From: Streptomonospora litoralis
GTDB taxonomy: Bacteria > Actinomycetota > Actinomycetes > Streptosporangiales > Streptosporangiaceae
Reading direction: 5' to 3'
Assembly: GCF_004323735.1 (NCBI RefSeq)
Contig: NZ_CP036455.1
Location: 1,421,101-1,485,100, forward strand
DNA: 64,000 nt
Positions 9,346 to 16,615 of the stretch are shown piece by piece. Under the pieces are notes generated by a model, which was not told the origin of the DNA, searched no databases, and saw nothing but the letters and a program-made list of their open reading frames with translations. Made by a program: the position numbers and the translations under genes. Positions within the stretch are counted from its first letter, which is position 1, and every line of letters starts with the position of its first letter.

Positions 9346-11283
9346 TCACACTCCCGCGGGCGCCAAAGTCGGGCGGTCGGACGCCGTCAGCCCCTGGCCC
9401 ACCTGGATCTGCATGAACCGCTGATTGCGGTCCTTCGTCACGACGTGGATCATGCGGCCGGCGTCCGTGAAGATCAGGCCCAGTTCCGTCCATCGGTCGA
9501 TCACGGCGCCGACGTCGGTCTCCCCGAATCGCTTCGAGCACTCGCGCTCTAGGTAGTCGAGTGTCCTCGGCTGGTCGAGTAGACCGAAGAGCGCGAGTTC
9601 GACGTCCGTCGTGAGCTGGATGGCGTCCCAGTCGAATCCCGGCCGGGTGTTGGTGATCGTGACGCCCTCGTCGGTTTCGAAGTAGGACAACTGGCTGCGC
9701 CAGTGCTGTTCGCGCCACTCGTCGAGGCCGGCCCGGAGTTTCCACGCCATCTCGTTCCCGATGCCCTGGTGTGTCGCGTCGAAGATGTAGGCGATGTCGA
9801 ACAGTTCCTCCTCGGGAAGGTCATAAGTGAGCTCGTACTGGGTGGCGGCCCACCTCTCCTGGAAGCCGAGCGAGGGGTTCTCGAAGTACGGGGCGAAGCG
9901 CTGGACCGCGAGCCGGTCGTCCCCGCCGGCCGGGCCCAGGTGGTGCAGCCTCGGGAACTGCTCGATGATCGGGGCGTAGTCCTCGTCGGTCTCGCCGGGG
10001 AAGCCGTAGAGGTAGGCCCAGATGACGGTCAGCCCCAAGGACTGGGCGTCCCGCAGCATGCGTACGTTCAGGCAGCCGGAGACGCCCTTGTCCATGATCT
10101 TCAGCACCTTGCTGCTCAAGCTCTCGACCCCGGGCTGAATGCAGACCACACCCCCCTTCGAGACGACCTCAAGCTGCTCGTAGCGCAGGTTGGCCTTCAT
10201 CTCATACATCAGCCGCAGATCGATGTCCTCATCGGCGAGCCGTGGCAGGAGCGAGTCCAGGTAGGCCATGTCGAGGATGTTGTCCACGATCATCACGTCG
10301 AGGATCCGGTGGCGCTTCGCGAGTGTCACGAGATCGTCGATGAACTGGTCCGGCCGCTTGCTGCGGAACATCATGCTGGCGCCGTTGAGCCCGCAGAACG
10401 TGCAGTGGTGTTTCTCGCCCCACCAGCAGCCGCGCGAACTCTCGATGACCAGCCGGGGCTCCAGCCAGAACCGGGCGTGCGACTTCGCGAACTGCTCGAA
10501 GTACTCGTCGTAGTGGGGCAGGACCATCGCGGCCGGCGGCAGCGGCTTGGCGCTCACCTCGTTGTACACCGAGGTGCCGCTCTCGTCCCGCCAGCACAGG
10601 CCCGGTACGGCCGCGAAGTCGGCTGCCTCCTCGCGCAGCGCGCGCAGCAGCCCCGGCCAGGCCAGCTCTCCTTCGCCGCGGACCACGTAGTCGATGAAGG
10701 TGAAGTTGCGGTGCAGCGCCTCTCCCATCGGCCCTTCGCAGTTGGCGCCGCCGAACACGGTCACCGTCCCGGGCGACAGTTCCTTGAGCCGCCGAGCGAC
10801 CGCCAGGGAGGCCGTGAGGGTCTGGAACGTGGTGGTGAAGCCCACGACATCGGGCTCGCCGGCGGCGATGCGCCCGGCGAGTTCGTCGGTGAACTCCTCG
10901 ACGTGCTCGTGCAGCCACAGCGTGGTCTGCGTCCGGCTTTCCTGGTTCGTGCCGTGTGCGAGTTCCTGCCCGGGTTCGTCCGCCTGGGGGCCGAACTTCT
11001 CCAGGAACTCCTGCACCTTCCATTGCGGATCGTGGTAGAGGGCCGAGGAGAAGACCCAGTCCCCGGTCCCGATGTAGCAGCTTTCGAGGTCGTAGTACCG
11101 GTAGTCCTCGTAGTCGAAGTCGGGGAGGCGCGACGTGATCCAGTCCACGAAGTCGAGGTTTCCGTACACCACGTCGACCTGGTCGTCGGGAAACTCCTTG
11201 AGCGTGAGGCTCTTGAGTAGTCCGAGTGCCAGAGATGGAAACCCGATCGGACTCCACGGCACATTAGCGAGCACAATGTGCAT
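9346..11283 (-). CDS. Cobalamin-dependent radical SAM C-methyltransferase
   Basis: 645 residues from ATG 11283 (AGGAGA upstream). Residues 1-230 form a B12-binding-type Rossmann domain (IVLANVPW; PDVVGFTTTFQTL; VTVFGGANCEGPMG). The radical SAM cluster motif is C286-x7-C294-x2-C297 (CWWGEKHHCTFC), followed by IQPGVESLS and the AYLYGFPGETDEDY segment. The C-terminal 150 residues are the extension typical of RiPP-maturation radical SAM C-methyltransferases, the group that includes the bottromycin enzymes. These transfer methyl from methylcobalamin to unactivated sp3 or aromatic carbons of peptide residues. Candidate targets are Val3 of core 1 (cf. beta-methylation of Val in bottromycin) or azole or Thr positions. 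The gene lies 7 bases after the pyridine synthase gene. Confidence 0.9.
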   Translation of the reverse strand: MHIVLANVPWSPIGFPSLALGLLKSLTLKEFPDDQVDVVYGNLDFVDWITSRLPDFDYEDYRYYDLESCYIGTGDWVFSSALYHDPQWKVQEFLEKFGPQADEPGQELAHGTNQESRTQTTLWLHEHVEEFTDELAGRIAAGEPDVVGFTTTFQTLTASLAVARRLKELSPGTVTVFGGANCEGPMGEALHRNFTFIDYVVRGEGELAWPGLLRALREEAADFAAVPGLCWRDESGTSVYNEVSAKPLPPAAMVLPHYDEYFEQFAKSHARFWLEPRLVIESSRGCWWGEKHHCTFCGLNGASMMFRSKRPDQFIDDLVTLAKRHRILDVMIVDNILDMAYLDSLLPRLADEDIDLRLMYEMKANLRYEQLEVVSKGGVVCIQPGVESLSSKVLKIMDKGVSGCLNVRMLRDAQSLGLTVIWAYLYGFPGETDEDYAPIIEQFPRLHHLGPAGGDDRLAVQRFAPYFENPSLGFQERWAATQYELTYDLPEEELFDIAYIFDATHQGIGNEMAWKLRAGLDEWREQHWRSQLSYFETDEGVTITNTRPGFDWDAIQLTTDVELALFGLLDQPRTLDYLERECSKRFGETDVGAVIDRWTELGLIFTDAGRMIHVVTKDRNQRFMQIQVGQGLTASDRPTLAPAGV

Positions 11284-11290
11284 GATTCTC

Positions 11291-12370
11291 CTACGTTGAT
11301 CTCGCGAATTCCTTGGCGACGGCGTCGAGCCCCTCCGACAGTTCCTCGGTCGACTTTCCCGAGACTTCCTCGTTGGCGCGAGCGAGGAGGTAGCAGAAGA
11401 GGAACCGCTCGGCCAGATTGAATCCCATCGTGTAGAGACAGCTGTACAGCAGGCTCGTCTGGATTCGGTACGCCAGGAAATCCGGGTTCCGGTGCAGGAG
11501 GTCCGACATCTCCGCGGACAGGTCCCGCGCATGGAAGCTGCTCGGTGACTGCGAGGCGTCGCGGTCCTCGTTGAAGTCGTCGAGAGTGGGCCCGTCGTGG
11601 GTGACGGTTCCGGCTCGGCACTCTTCGCGCAGCGCGCCGAAGTGCCGCTGGATGATATCGACCCAGGCGCGAGCCGGCTCGTCGCCGGCGGACGGCACCG
11701 GTGACTCGGCGCAGTTCCGGACGAACTCCCGGGCCTGCGCGCCGAGTTTGTCGTAATAGGCGGCGCAACGGCGCTCGAAGGAATCGGGGTCCTTGGCTTG
11801 CGCGTTCTTGGCGCCTTCGTAGTGTGAGCGGTAACTGAGCAGCCGCAGACTGAGCAGTTCGCCGAAGCCGCGGGACGACAGCTGCCGCTGCTCGGACTCC
11901 AGCACGGTGGCTCCGGCGTTGGCGACCATCAGGCGCAGGGCGAGCAGGTACGCCTCGGCGGTGTCGTCGCCGATCGCCGAAGCGGTTCGCGCGAGAACCG
12001 GTGCCACGGCGCGGAAGAGGCGCTTGGCGGCGGCGTCGAATCCTTCACCGCCGACTCCGGCGTTCCACAGCGGCGAGGGGGCCTCCTCCAACGGGAGTTC
12101 CGCCGCGGTCGAGGGCAGGCCGCGGCCTTCCGCGGCCTCCCGGATTCGCGCACGCGCCTCGCCGGAGGTGGCCGTGTCGGACGCGAGGCTGATCTGGAGG
12201 CAGTCGAGCCCGTCCGCCCGGTCCCATGTGCGCACGAAGTAGTAGTCGCCCGGCCAGGATGGCCGCCCCGGCCCGAACAGGTCGGTGATGAAACCGCGGA
12301 TGGTCCGCGGCGGCGTCGCGCCACCCCGGTCGAGGGGGACCGTCGCAAAGACGTGCACACCAACCTCCAT
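11291..12370 (-). CDS. Thiopeptide [4+2] pyridine synthase (TclM/TbtD-type)
   Basis: About 359 residues from ATG 12370 (ten bases from GAGGTG); a GTG at 12376 is the alternative start. The N-terminus has VHVFATVPLDR and GDYYFVRTWDRADGLDCLQI. The C-terminus has LAYRIQTSLLYSCLYTMGFN followed by LAERFLFCYLLARANEE, the pattern of thiopeptide macrocyclases (TclM, TbtD, NosO). The fold is a stand-alone relative of the LanB elimination domain. These enzymes join two dehydroalanines in an aza-Diels-Alder reaction, expel the leader and form the central pyridine or piperidine ring. The gene sits directly downstream of both precursors, separated by a hairpin, and has to act on both if both are matured. 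Confidence 0.85.
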   Translation of the reverse strand: MEVGVHVFATVPLDRGGATPPRTIRGFITDLFGPGRPSWPGDYYFVRTWDRADGLDCLQISLASDTATSGEARARIREAAEGRGLPSTAAELPLEEAPSPLWNAGVGGEGFDAAAKRLFRAVAPVLARTASAIGDDTAEAYLLALRLMVANAGATVLESEQRQLSSRGFGELLSLRLLSYRSHYEGAKNAQAKDPDSFERRCAAYYDKLGAQAREFVRNCAESPVPSAGDEPARAWVDIIQRHFGALREECRAGTVTHDGPTLDDFNEDRDASQSPSSFHARDLSAEMSDLLHRNPDFLAYRIQTSLLYSCLYTMGFNLAERFLFCYLLARANEEVSGKSTEELSEGLDAVAKEFARST

Positions 12371-12414
12371 AGTCACGGGACACCTCGCTCATGGGGTGCC
12401 GGGCCCCGGGCGCG

Positions 12415-12462
12415 CCGCTGCCGGCGGGCGCGCGTCCGATGAACGGCGCCCGACGGCAGCGG
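12415..12462 (-). terminator. Hairpin after precursor 1 (partial terminator or mRNA stabiliser)
   Basis: The arms CCGCTGCCGGCGGGCGC (from 12415) and the near-complement GCGCCCGACGGCAGCGG (ending 12462) pair at about 17 of 19 positions around a short loop. The hairpin lies 16 bases after the stop of precursor 1 and about 45 bases before the macrocyclase start. There is no U-tract on the minus strand, so full termination is unlikely. A role in keeping precursor mRNA in excess over downstream enzymes is inferred. Confidence 0.6.
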
Positions 12463-12477
12463 CTTTCCCCGTCCCGG

Positions 12478-12630
12478 TCAGGACGACGACGACGTCGAGC
12501 TGCACGTGCAAGCGCAGCCGACACACGACGCCCCCATGACCTGCGACAGCGTCTCCTCGCTGTGGTTCAGATCTTCGATCAGATCCGAGATCTCCAGCGC
12601 ATTCAGGTCGAGCTCATTCGTGGCATCCAC
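12478..12630 (-). CDS. Thiopeptide precursor 1, 26-membered-ring type core
   Basis: GTG start at 12630 with an ideal AAGGGAGGTGATTCAA ribosome site; stop TGA ends at 12478. 50 residues. The leader begins MDATNELDLNALEISDLIED and ends SQVMGA. The core is SCVGCACTCSSTSSSS. Ser1, Cys2, Cys5, Cys7, Cys9 and Ser10 coincide with thiostrepton, nosiheptide and micrococcin cores (S1-C2-x-x-C5-x-C7-x-C9-S10). This predicts four thiazol(in)es, a Ser1-Ser10 pyridine and a 26-membered ring, followed by a Ser/Thr tail of possible dehydroalanines. Val3-Gly4 replaces the usual Thr-Thr, which I do not recognise from any known thiopeptide. It is the second of two tandem precursor genes lying between the elimination and macrocyclase genes. 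The acidic leader should bind the ThiF-like proteins and the LanB. Confidence 0.92.
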   Translation of the reverse strand: MDATNELDLNALEISDLIEDLNHSEETLSQVMGASCVGCACTCSSTSSSS

Positions 12631-12660
12631 TTGAATCACCTCCCTTCATGCATCCGGGTA

Positions 12661-12710
12661 GTCGCTGCCGTCGGACGCGCATTCGATGAATGGCGCCCGA
12701 CGACGGCGAC
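12661..12710 (-). terminator. Hairpin between the two precursor genes
   Basis: GTCGCTGCCGTCGGACGCGC at 12661 pairs imperfectly with GGCGCCCGACGACGGCGAC ending at 12710, around the loop ATTCGATGAAT. It lies just after the stop of precursor 2 and upstream of the ribosome site of precursor 1. It is clearly homologous to the hairpin at 12415-12462, so precursor and hairpin were duplicated together as a unit of about 249 bases. Confidence 0.6.
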
Positions 12711-12723
12711 TTTTCGCGTCCGG

Positions 12724-12879
12724 TTAGGACGAGGAAGACGAGGACGAGCTGGTCGTGCAGCCGGTGGTCGTGCACGAAGCCGCCATCACCTGCGACAGGG
12801 TCTCGTCGTTGTAGCTGGAATCCTCGATCAGGTCCGAGATCTCCAGCGCGTTCAGGTCGAGCTCATTCGTGGCGTCCAC
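12724..12879 (-). CDS. Thiopeptide precursor 2, berninamycin/TP-1161-like core
   Basis: GTG start at 12879 behind the same AAGGGAGGTGATTCAA ribosome site as precursor 1; stop TAA ends at 12724. 51 residues. The first 20 residues are identical to precursor 1, then the leader continues SSYNDETLSQVMAA. The core is SCTTTGCTTSSSSSSSS, with only two cysteines, five threonines and a run of eight serines. SCTTT plus a poly-Ser tail resembles berninamycin, geninthiocin and TP-1161 cores, which form oxazoles or methyloxazoles, dehydrobutyrines and a 35-membered ring (Ser1 to Ser13). Here Ser10 to Ser17 are all available as the second partner, so ring size cannot be read from the sequence alone. It is the first of the two precursors, 117 bases after the elimination gene. 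Confidence 0.92.
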   Translation of the reverse strand: MDATNELDLNALEISDLIEDSSYNDETLSQVMAASCTTTGCTTSSSSSSSS

Positions 12880-12909
12880 TTGAATCACCTCCCTTCGTGA
12901 GTTGTGAAT

Positions 12910-12940
12910 ACACTATCGGAAAGGATGAGAGTGATGGCAA
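12910..12940 (-). promoter_or_regulatory. Possible internal promoter before the precursors
   Basis: On the minus strand, TTGCCA (12940-12935) and TAGTGT (12915-12910) are 19 bases apart, about 30 bases upstream of the precursor 2 start, in an unusually AT-rich stretch. An own promoter would explain how small precursors are made in excess within a long operon. The spacing is slightly long for a sigma-70-type promoter. Confidence 0.35.
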
Positions 12941-12996
12941 GAATCGATGGGGAAAAATGTCCGGCAAGCCGCGGCCGAATCCGGCCACCGCGGACG

Positions 12997-13938
12997 TCAT
13001 CCGTTGAATTCGTCCTGCAGTTCGGCCAGCGAGCGCTGGATGACATACGCCAGGAATGCCTCGGCCGCCGGCAGGATCCCGAGGCGGTTGTTGGTCGTGT
13101 GAATGTAGTTGGCCAGGCAGTGGGCATACGGCGTTTCCTCGAGTGCGAGCTCCGCGAGATCACCGCCCGCCGATCCGGCCTGCACCATGCGGGTGGAATG
13201 CAAAGCCGCGGCGTAGGTGTCGTGGAAAACGTCGGTCACACCGTCGCGCCATACCGCGCCGCACAGTCTCATCACATTGCTGCGCGTCTTTTCGTACATG
13301 CCTGCCCATTGCTTGTCGTAGCCGGGCGGCACCCATCTGCGCCAATCCTCCTCGTAGGAGCTGAGGAAGTGTCGGCTCTGCTCCATGCCCAGACCGGAGC
13401 CCTTGAGGGACATGGCCATGACGCGGATGGCCAGTCCCGCCGGCGACGCCTTGAGTTCGGCATCCGTGCGGTCGGCGAGGAGGTCCAGCACCGCGGTCGA
13501 CGTGGACCGGAAGAGCTCTTCGGCGATGCGGAGCCCAGTGGTTCCGCCGTACTTCGCGTACTCGGGCGAGTAGACCGCGTCTTCGACGGTGCCCGCCGCC
13601 CGGACCTCCAGGGGTTTCGCTCCTTCGAGGCCGGCCAGGCCGGGCTGGTTGGCAGACTGCTCCTCGTACTCGGCGGCCTCCTCGGCGGTGAGCGGCTGTA
13701 CCGCCGCGGCCAGTGCGCTGCGCACCGACTCGACCGTCTCCTCCGAAGCCCGGTGCAGTCGGAAGCGGATGTGCGGACCGCCCTGCCAGTACCGCAGGTA
13801 CCAGAAGCGGTCCCGCATTCCGGCGTCCCGCACGACCGGGTGGATCACATCCCGCAGGAAGGCGGGCTGCCGCGACATCGGCAGGTAGACGTGGAGCGGC
13901 CGCCACTCGCTGTCGCGGTCAGTCCCTGTAGAGCTCAA
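12997..13938 (-). CDS. Thiopeptide glutamate-elimination protein (TbtC-like, split LanB C-domain)
   Basis: 313 residues. The start is TTG 13938, supported by GGAGGAG seven bases upstream; the gene overlaps the LanB gene by 20 bases. RFWYLRYWQGGPHIRFRL and the later SPEYAKYGG are signature segments of the 'thiopeptide-type bacteriocin biosynthesis' domain, the elimination half of LanB dehydratases. In thiopeptide pathways this half is a separate protein that removes glutamate from glutamylated Ser/Thr to give Dha/Dhb. It must act with the upstream LanB. The overlap and the rare TTG start suggest tight translational coupling. Confidence 0.9.
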   Translation of the reverse strand: MSSTGTDRDSEWRPLHVYLPMSRQPAFLRDVIHPVVRDAGMRDRFWYLRYWQGGPHIRFRLHRASEETVESVRSALAAAVQPLTAEEAAEYEEQSANQPGLAGLEGAKPLEVRAAGTVEDAVYSPEYAKYGGTTGLRIAEELFRSTSTAVLDLLADRTDAELKASPAGLAIRVMAMSLKGSGLGMEQSRHFLSSYEEDWRRWVPPGYDKQWAGMYEKTRSNVMRLCGAVWRDGVTDVFHDTYAAALHSTRMVQAGSAGGDLAELALEETPYAHCLANYIHTTNNRLGILPAAEAFLAYVIQRSLAELQDEFNG

Positions 13939-16588
13939 CGAAAAACTCCTCCGCCGCTGCCGGGCCGGAACCGCCGTACTCGTCGGTCGCCGGCATGCAC
14001 TCTCGAATGGACACGTAGACGTCGTCCCGCGTCAGCGCGGACTTCGCGAAGCTCCGCACCAGGAACGGATTGCGGAAGTCGATGTACATCGGCTTGTGGA
14101 CACTGGCCCGCTGCAGGTGACTGAAGTCGGACCAGTCCCGCGGGATCTCCTCGACCAGCCCGGACAGCAGGTTGTACTCGTCCAGGCGCTGGATCAGTAC
14201 GAACGCGTGCTGGGGCAGGCCCTGTTCGCGCCGCCACTGGTCGAAGCGCAGCAGCGCCGGGTACGAGTCCTTGCTCAACTCGGACAGGTCGGGGATGTCG
14301 CGTGCGGGCACCGTCCAGGTCCGGCGGCTGGCGACGACGTCGCCCACCATCAGCCGGGGGGAGGAAGCCGGGTACCCGCGGTGCCCCATCGCCCGCCCGA
14401 TGTCGTCCATCGGCGCGTAGTTGTACCGGATCGTCGGGCTCAGCACCTCCAGCAGGTTGTAGAGGACCGGCACCACGATGGGCAGCAGGAAGTTCATGGG
14501 AGTCAGGTGCACCGGCTCGTCGAGCTCGGGGTCCCAGAGGAGCAGCCCGCGGTTGGCGTGGTCGATCCGGATCATCAGCTTGTCGAGGCTGTAAGCCTTC
14601 ATCTCCGGTGCGGTGGGCCAGGTGCCGGGATAGTTCAGCACCCGGTCGGTGAGCGGCGGGTGCAGGTTGAAGTTGAGCCCGGCGACCATGTTCAGGTCCA
14701 CCTGCCCCGGGAAGGCCTTGCGCAGGTGTTCCCGGACGGCGGAGCGGAGTGTCCAGTCCTCGGCGGCCGATCCCTCGACGAACGAGCTGAAGCGCGAGAA
14801 GTAGACGCCGTATCCGGTCAGGACGCCGTTCACGACGACGTCGGGCGAGGGTGTGCCGCCGGCGAACTGCACGCGGAAGGTGATCGAGTCCGGGTCGGCG
14901 CAGTCCTCCACGCCCGCGCACGCGTCCTTGAGCGCTTCGGGCGACAGCCGGACGACGCCGTCCTCGGGAACCAGCTGTTCGCCGATGCCGCGCAGGGCCT
15001 CGTTGCGCTGTGCGACGAAGGTCTCCGCCGCGGTGGAGCCGTGCCCCCAGAACACCGCGTCCTGTTCGGCCTCCGACAGCGACACGAGCTTGTCGAAGAA
15101 CGTCAGGAAGGGCACGGTCTCGCGGTCGCCGAACGTGGCGGCCGCGAAGGCGTACACCCCCAACCGCTTCGTGTGCCCGTAATCGAGCATCGACGACAGC
15201 CGCCACAGGCTCTCCAGCGCGGGGACGCTCGCGGCCACGGAATCCTGGTTCCAGGTGGCAGGCGGGTCCGGCGTCCAGAGGTCCTCGTACACCGGCGCCC
15301 GGGAGATCTCCGCGGGAGGCGAGTCCATCTCGCCGACCTCGGCGATGTCGGTGAGCGCCCGGTCCGCCGCGCCCAGCAGCTCCCCGCGCTTCTCGGCGGG
15401 CGCGTCGGAAAGCGTCGTCTCCAGTTCGCGGAGGGTGTCGAGGTGACCGCCCAGGACCGACACGGGACGGGTCGTCCCGGCGCGCAGGATGCCCGCCAGC
15501 CTCTCGGAGTAGTGGGGGTCCTGCTCGTCGAAGCCGGGGCTGACATACAGCAACTCGATCCGCATCAGCGTCCGCAGGGCCTTCCTGGCGGCCCCGTCGT
15601 CGCCGGTCAATCCGGTCAGTGCCCGCAGCACCTCCGGCACGGAGGCCGTGCCTTCGGACAGGACGTCCATGACGCGTTCGACGATCCTGTCCCGCTTGAG
15701 CCGGACGACCGACTCCGAGACACCGGCCTCGGAGTCGTCGGGTACGAGCCCGATGAACTCGATCATCTTGTCGTCCGCGACCAGCGACGAGTTCAGCAGC
15801 ACCCGGCACAGGTCGATGCCGCCGTCGACACGCCGCAGTCCGGCCGACAGCCAGTTCACCAGCACCCGGTTCAGCGTCGACGTCGAGTACGTCCGTGGTT
15901 CGGACGCACCGCGGACGGTCTCGGACAGATCGGGCGGGAAGGCGCCGACCTCGGTGAACCGGCCGAAGGGAGACGGTTTCAGCGCGGCGCGATAGGCGAA
16001 GTTCACCAGCGACGACTCCAGCACCCGCAACCGGCTCGGCTTGACCGAGCCACCCTCGCCCGAAGTGTGCCGGCGCAGGCTCTCGTAGAGCTGGTCGCCC
16101 GAGAGCTGGATGCTCCTCGCCATCGAGTCGTGTTCGAAGAGCCGACCGAAACCGGCGCGTGCCGACTCCACCTTGTCGTCGAACAGCGACCGGGCCTCGT
16201 CCGCGGAGCGCCGCATCCGCTGGACGAGGTCGAACCACTCGCGCACCCGGGCGAGCGTGTCCGCGTCCAGGTGCGGCTCCACGACCCCGATCCGCCGCAC
16301 CGCGGGATCGGTACGCTGGTTGTAGACGTCGCGGCGCAGCCGGACGAGTTCGGCACGCACCGCCCCCTCCAGCTGCGGTACGACGCCGGCCAGACGGTCC
16401 GAGACCTCTACCGCACGCTGCGCGCATTCCTCCTCCAGGCGGCGGCTCTCCTCGATCCGCGCCCAGGGCTCGTCGAACCGGAGGTCCTCGAGTTCGGCTA
16501 CAGGCAGCCGGCTACGCCGGAAGAGGACGTAGGGGCTGACCCTGGCGGTGGACTCGGCCGGAGGCGCCGGACTCTCATCCCGTCGCAC
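13919..16588 (-). CDS. Glutamyl-tRNA-dependent Ser/Thr dehydratase (TbtB-like LanB)
   Basis: 889 residues from GTG 16588 (AGGAGA upstream). The N-terminal VSPYVLFRRSRLPV, the AALKPSPFGRFTEVGAF box (near residue 200) and C-terminal LIQRLDEYNLLSGLVEEIP mark the large LanB glutamylation domain. The elimination domain is absent and is encoded by the next gene. Family members load glutamate from Glu-tRNA onto Ser/Thr side chains of the core. The size matches stand-alone thiopeptide dehydratases. With 9 Ser/Thr in core 1 and 14 in core 2, this enzyme faces unusually Ser-rich substrates. Confidence 0.92.
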   Translation of the reverse strand: MRRDESPAPPAESTARVSPYVLFRRSRLPVAELEDLRFDEPWARIEESRRLEEECAQRAVEVSDRLAGVVPQLEGAVRAELVRLRRDVYNQRTDPAVRRIGVVEPHLDADTLARVREWFDLVQRMRRSADEARSLFDDKVESARAGFGRLFEHDSMARSIQLSGDQLYESLRRHTSGEGGSVKPSRLRVLESSLVNFAYRAALKPSPFGRFTEVGAFPPDLSETVRGASEPRTYSTSTLNRVLVNWLSAGLRRVDGGIDLCRVLLNSSLVADDKMIEFIGLVPDDSEAGVSESVVRLKRDRIVERVMDVLSEGTASVPEVLRALTGLTGDDGAARKALRTLMRIELLYVSPGFDEQDPHYSERLAGILRAGTTRPVSVLGGHLDTLRELETTLSDAPAEKRGELLGAADRALTDIAEVGEMDSPPAEISRAPVYEDLWTPDPPATWNQDSVAASVPALESLWRLSSMLDYGHTKRLGVYAFAAATFGDRETVPFLTFFDKLVSLSEAEQDAVFWGHGSTAAETFVAQRNEALRGIGEQLVPEDGVVRLSPEALKDACAGVEDCADPDSITFRVQFAGGTPSPDVVVNGVLTGYGVYFSRFSSFVEGSAAEDWTLRSAVREHLRKAFPGQVDLNMVAGLNFNLHPPLTDRVLNYPGTWPTAPEMKAYSLDKLMIRIDHANRGLLLWDPELDEPVHLTPMNFLLPIVVPVLYNLLEVLSPTIRYNYAPMDDIGRAMGHRGYPASSPRLMVGDVVASRRTWTVPARDIPDLSELSKDSYPALLRFDQWRREQGLPQHAFVLIQRLDEYNLLSGLVEEIPRDWSDFSHLQRASVHKPMYIDFRNPFLVRSFAKSALTRDDVYVSIRECMPATDEYGGSGPAAAEEFFVELYRD

Positions 16589-16615
16589 GAAAGCTCTCCT
16601 TCTCTTGCCAGCGGA

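Noticed and set aside
12415..12710. Hairpins as full intrinsic terminators
   Set aside because: No U-tract follows either hairpin on the transcribed strand, and genes downstream are needed in the same operon. I keep them as partial terminators or stabilisers.
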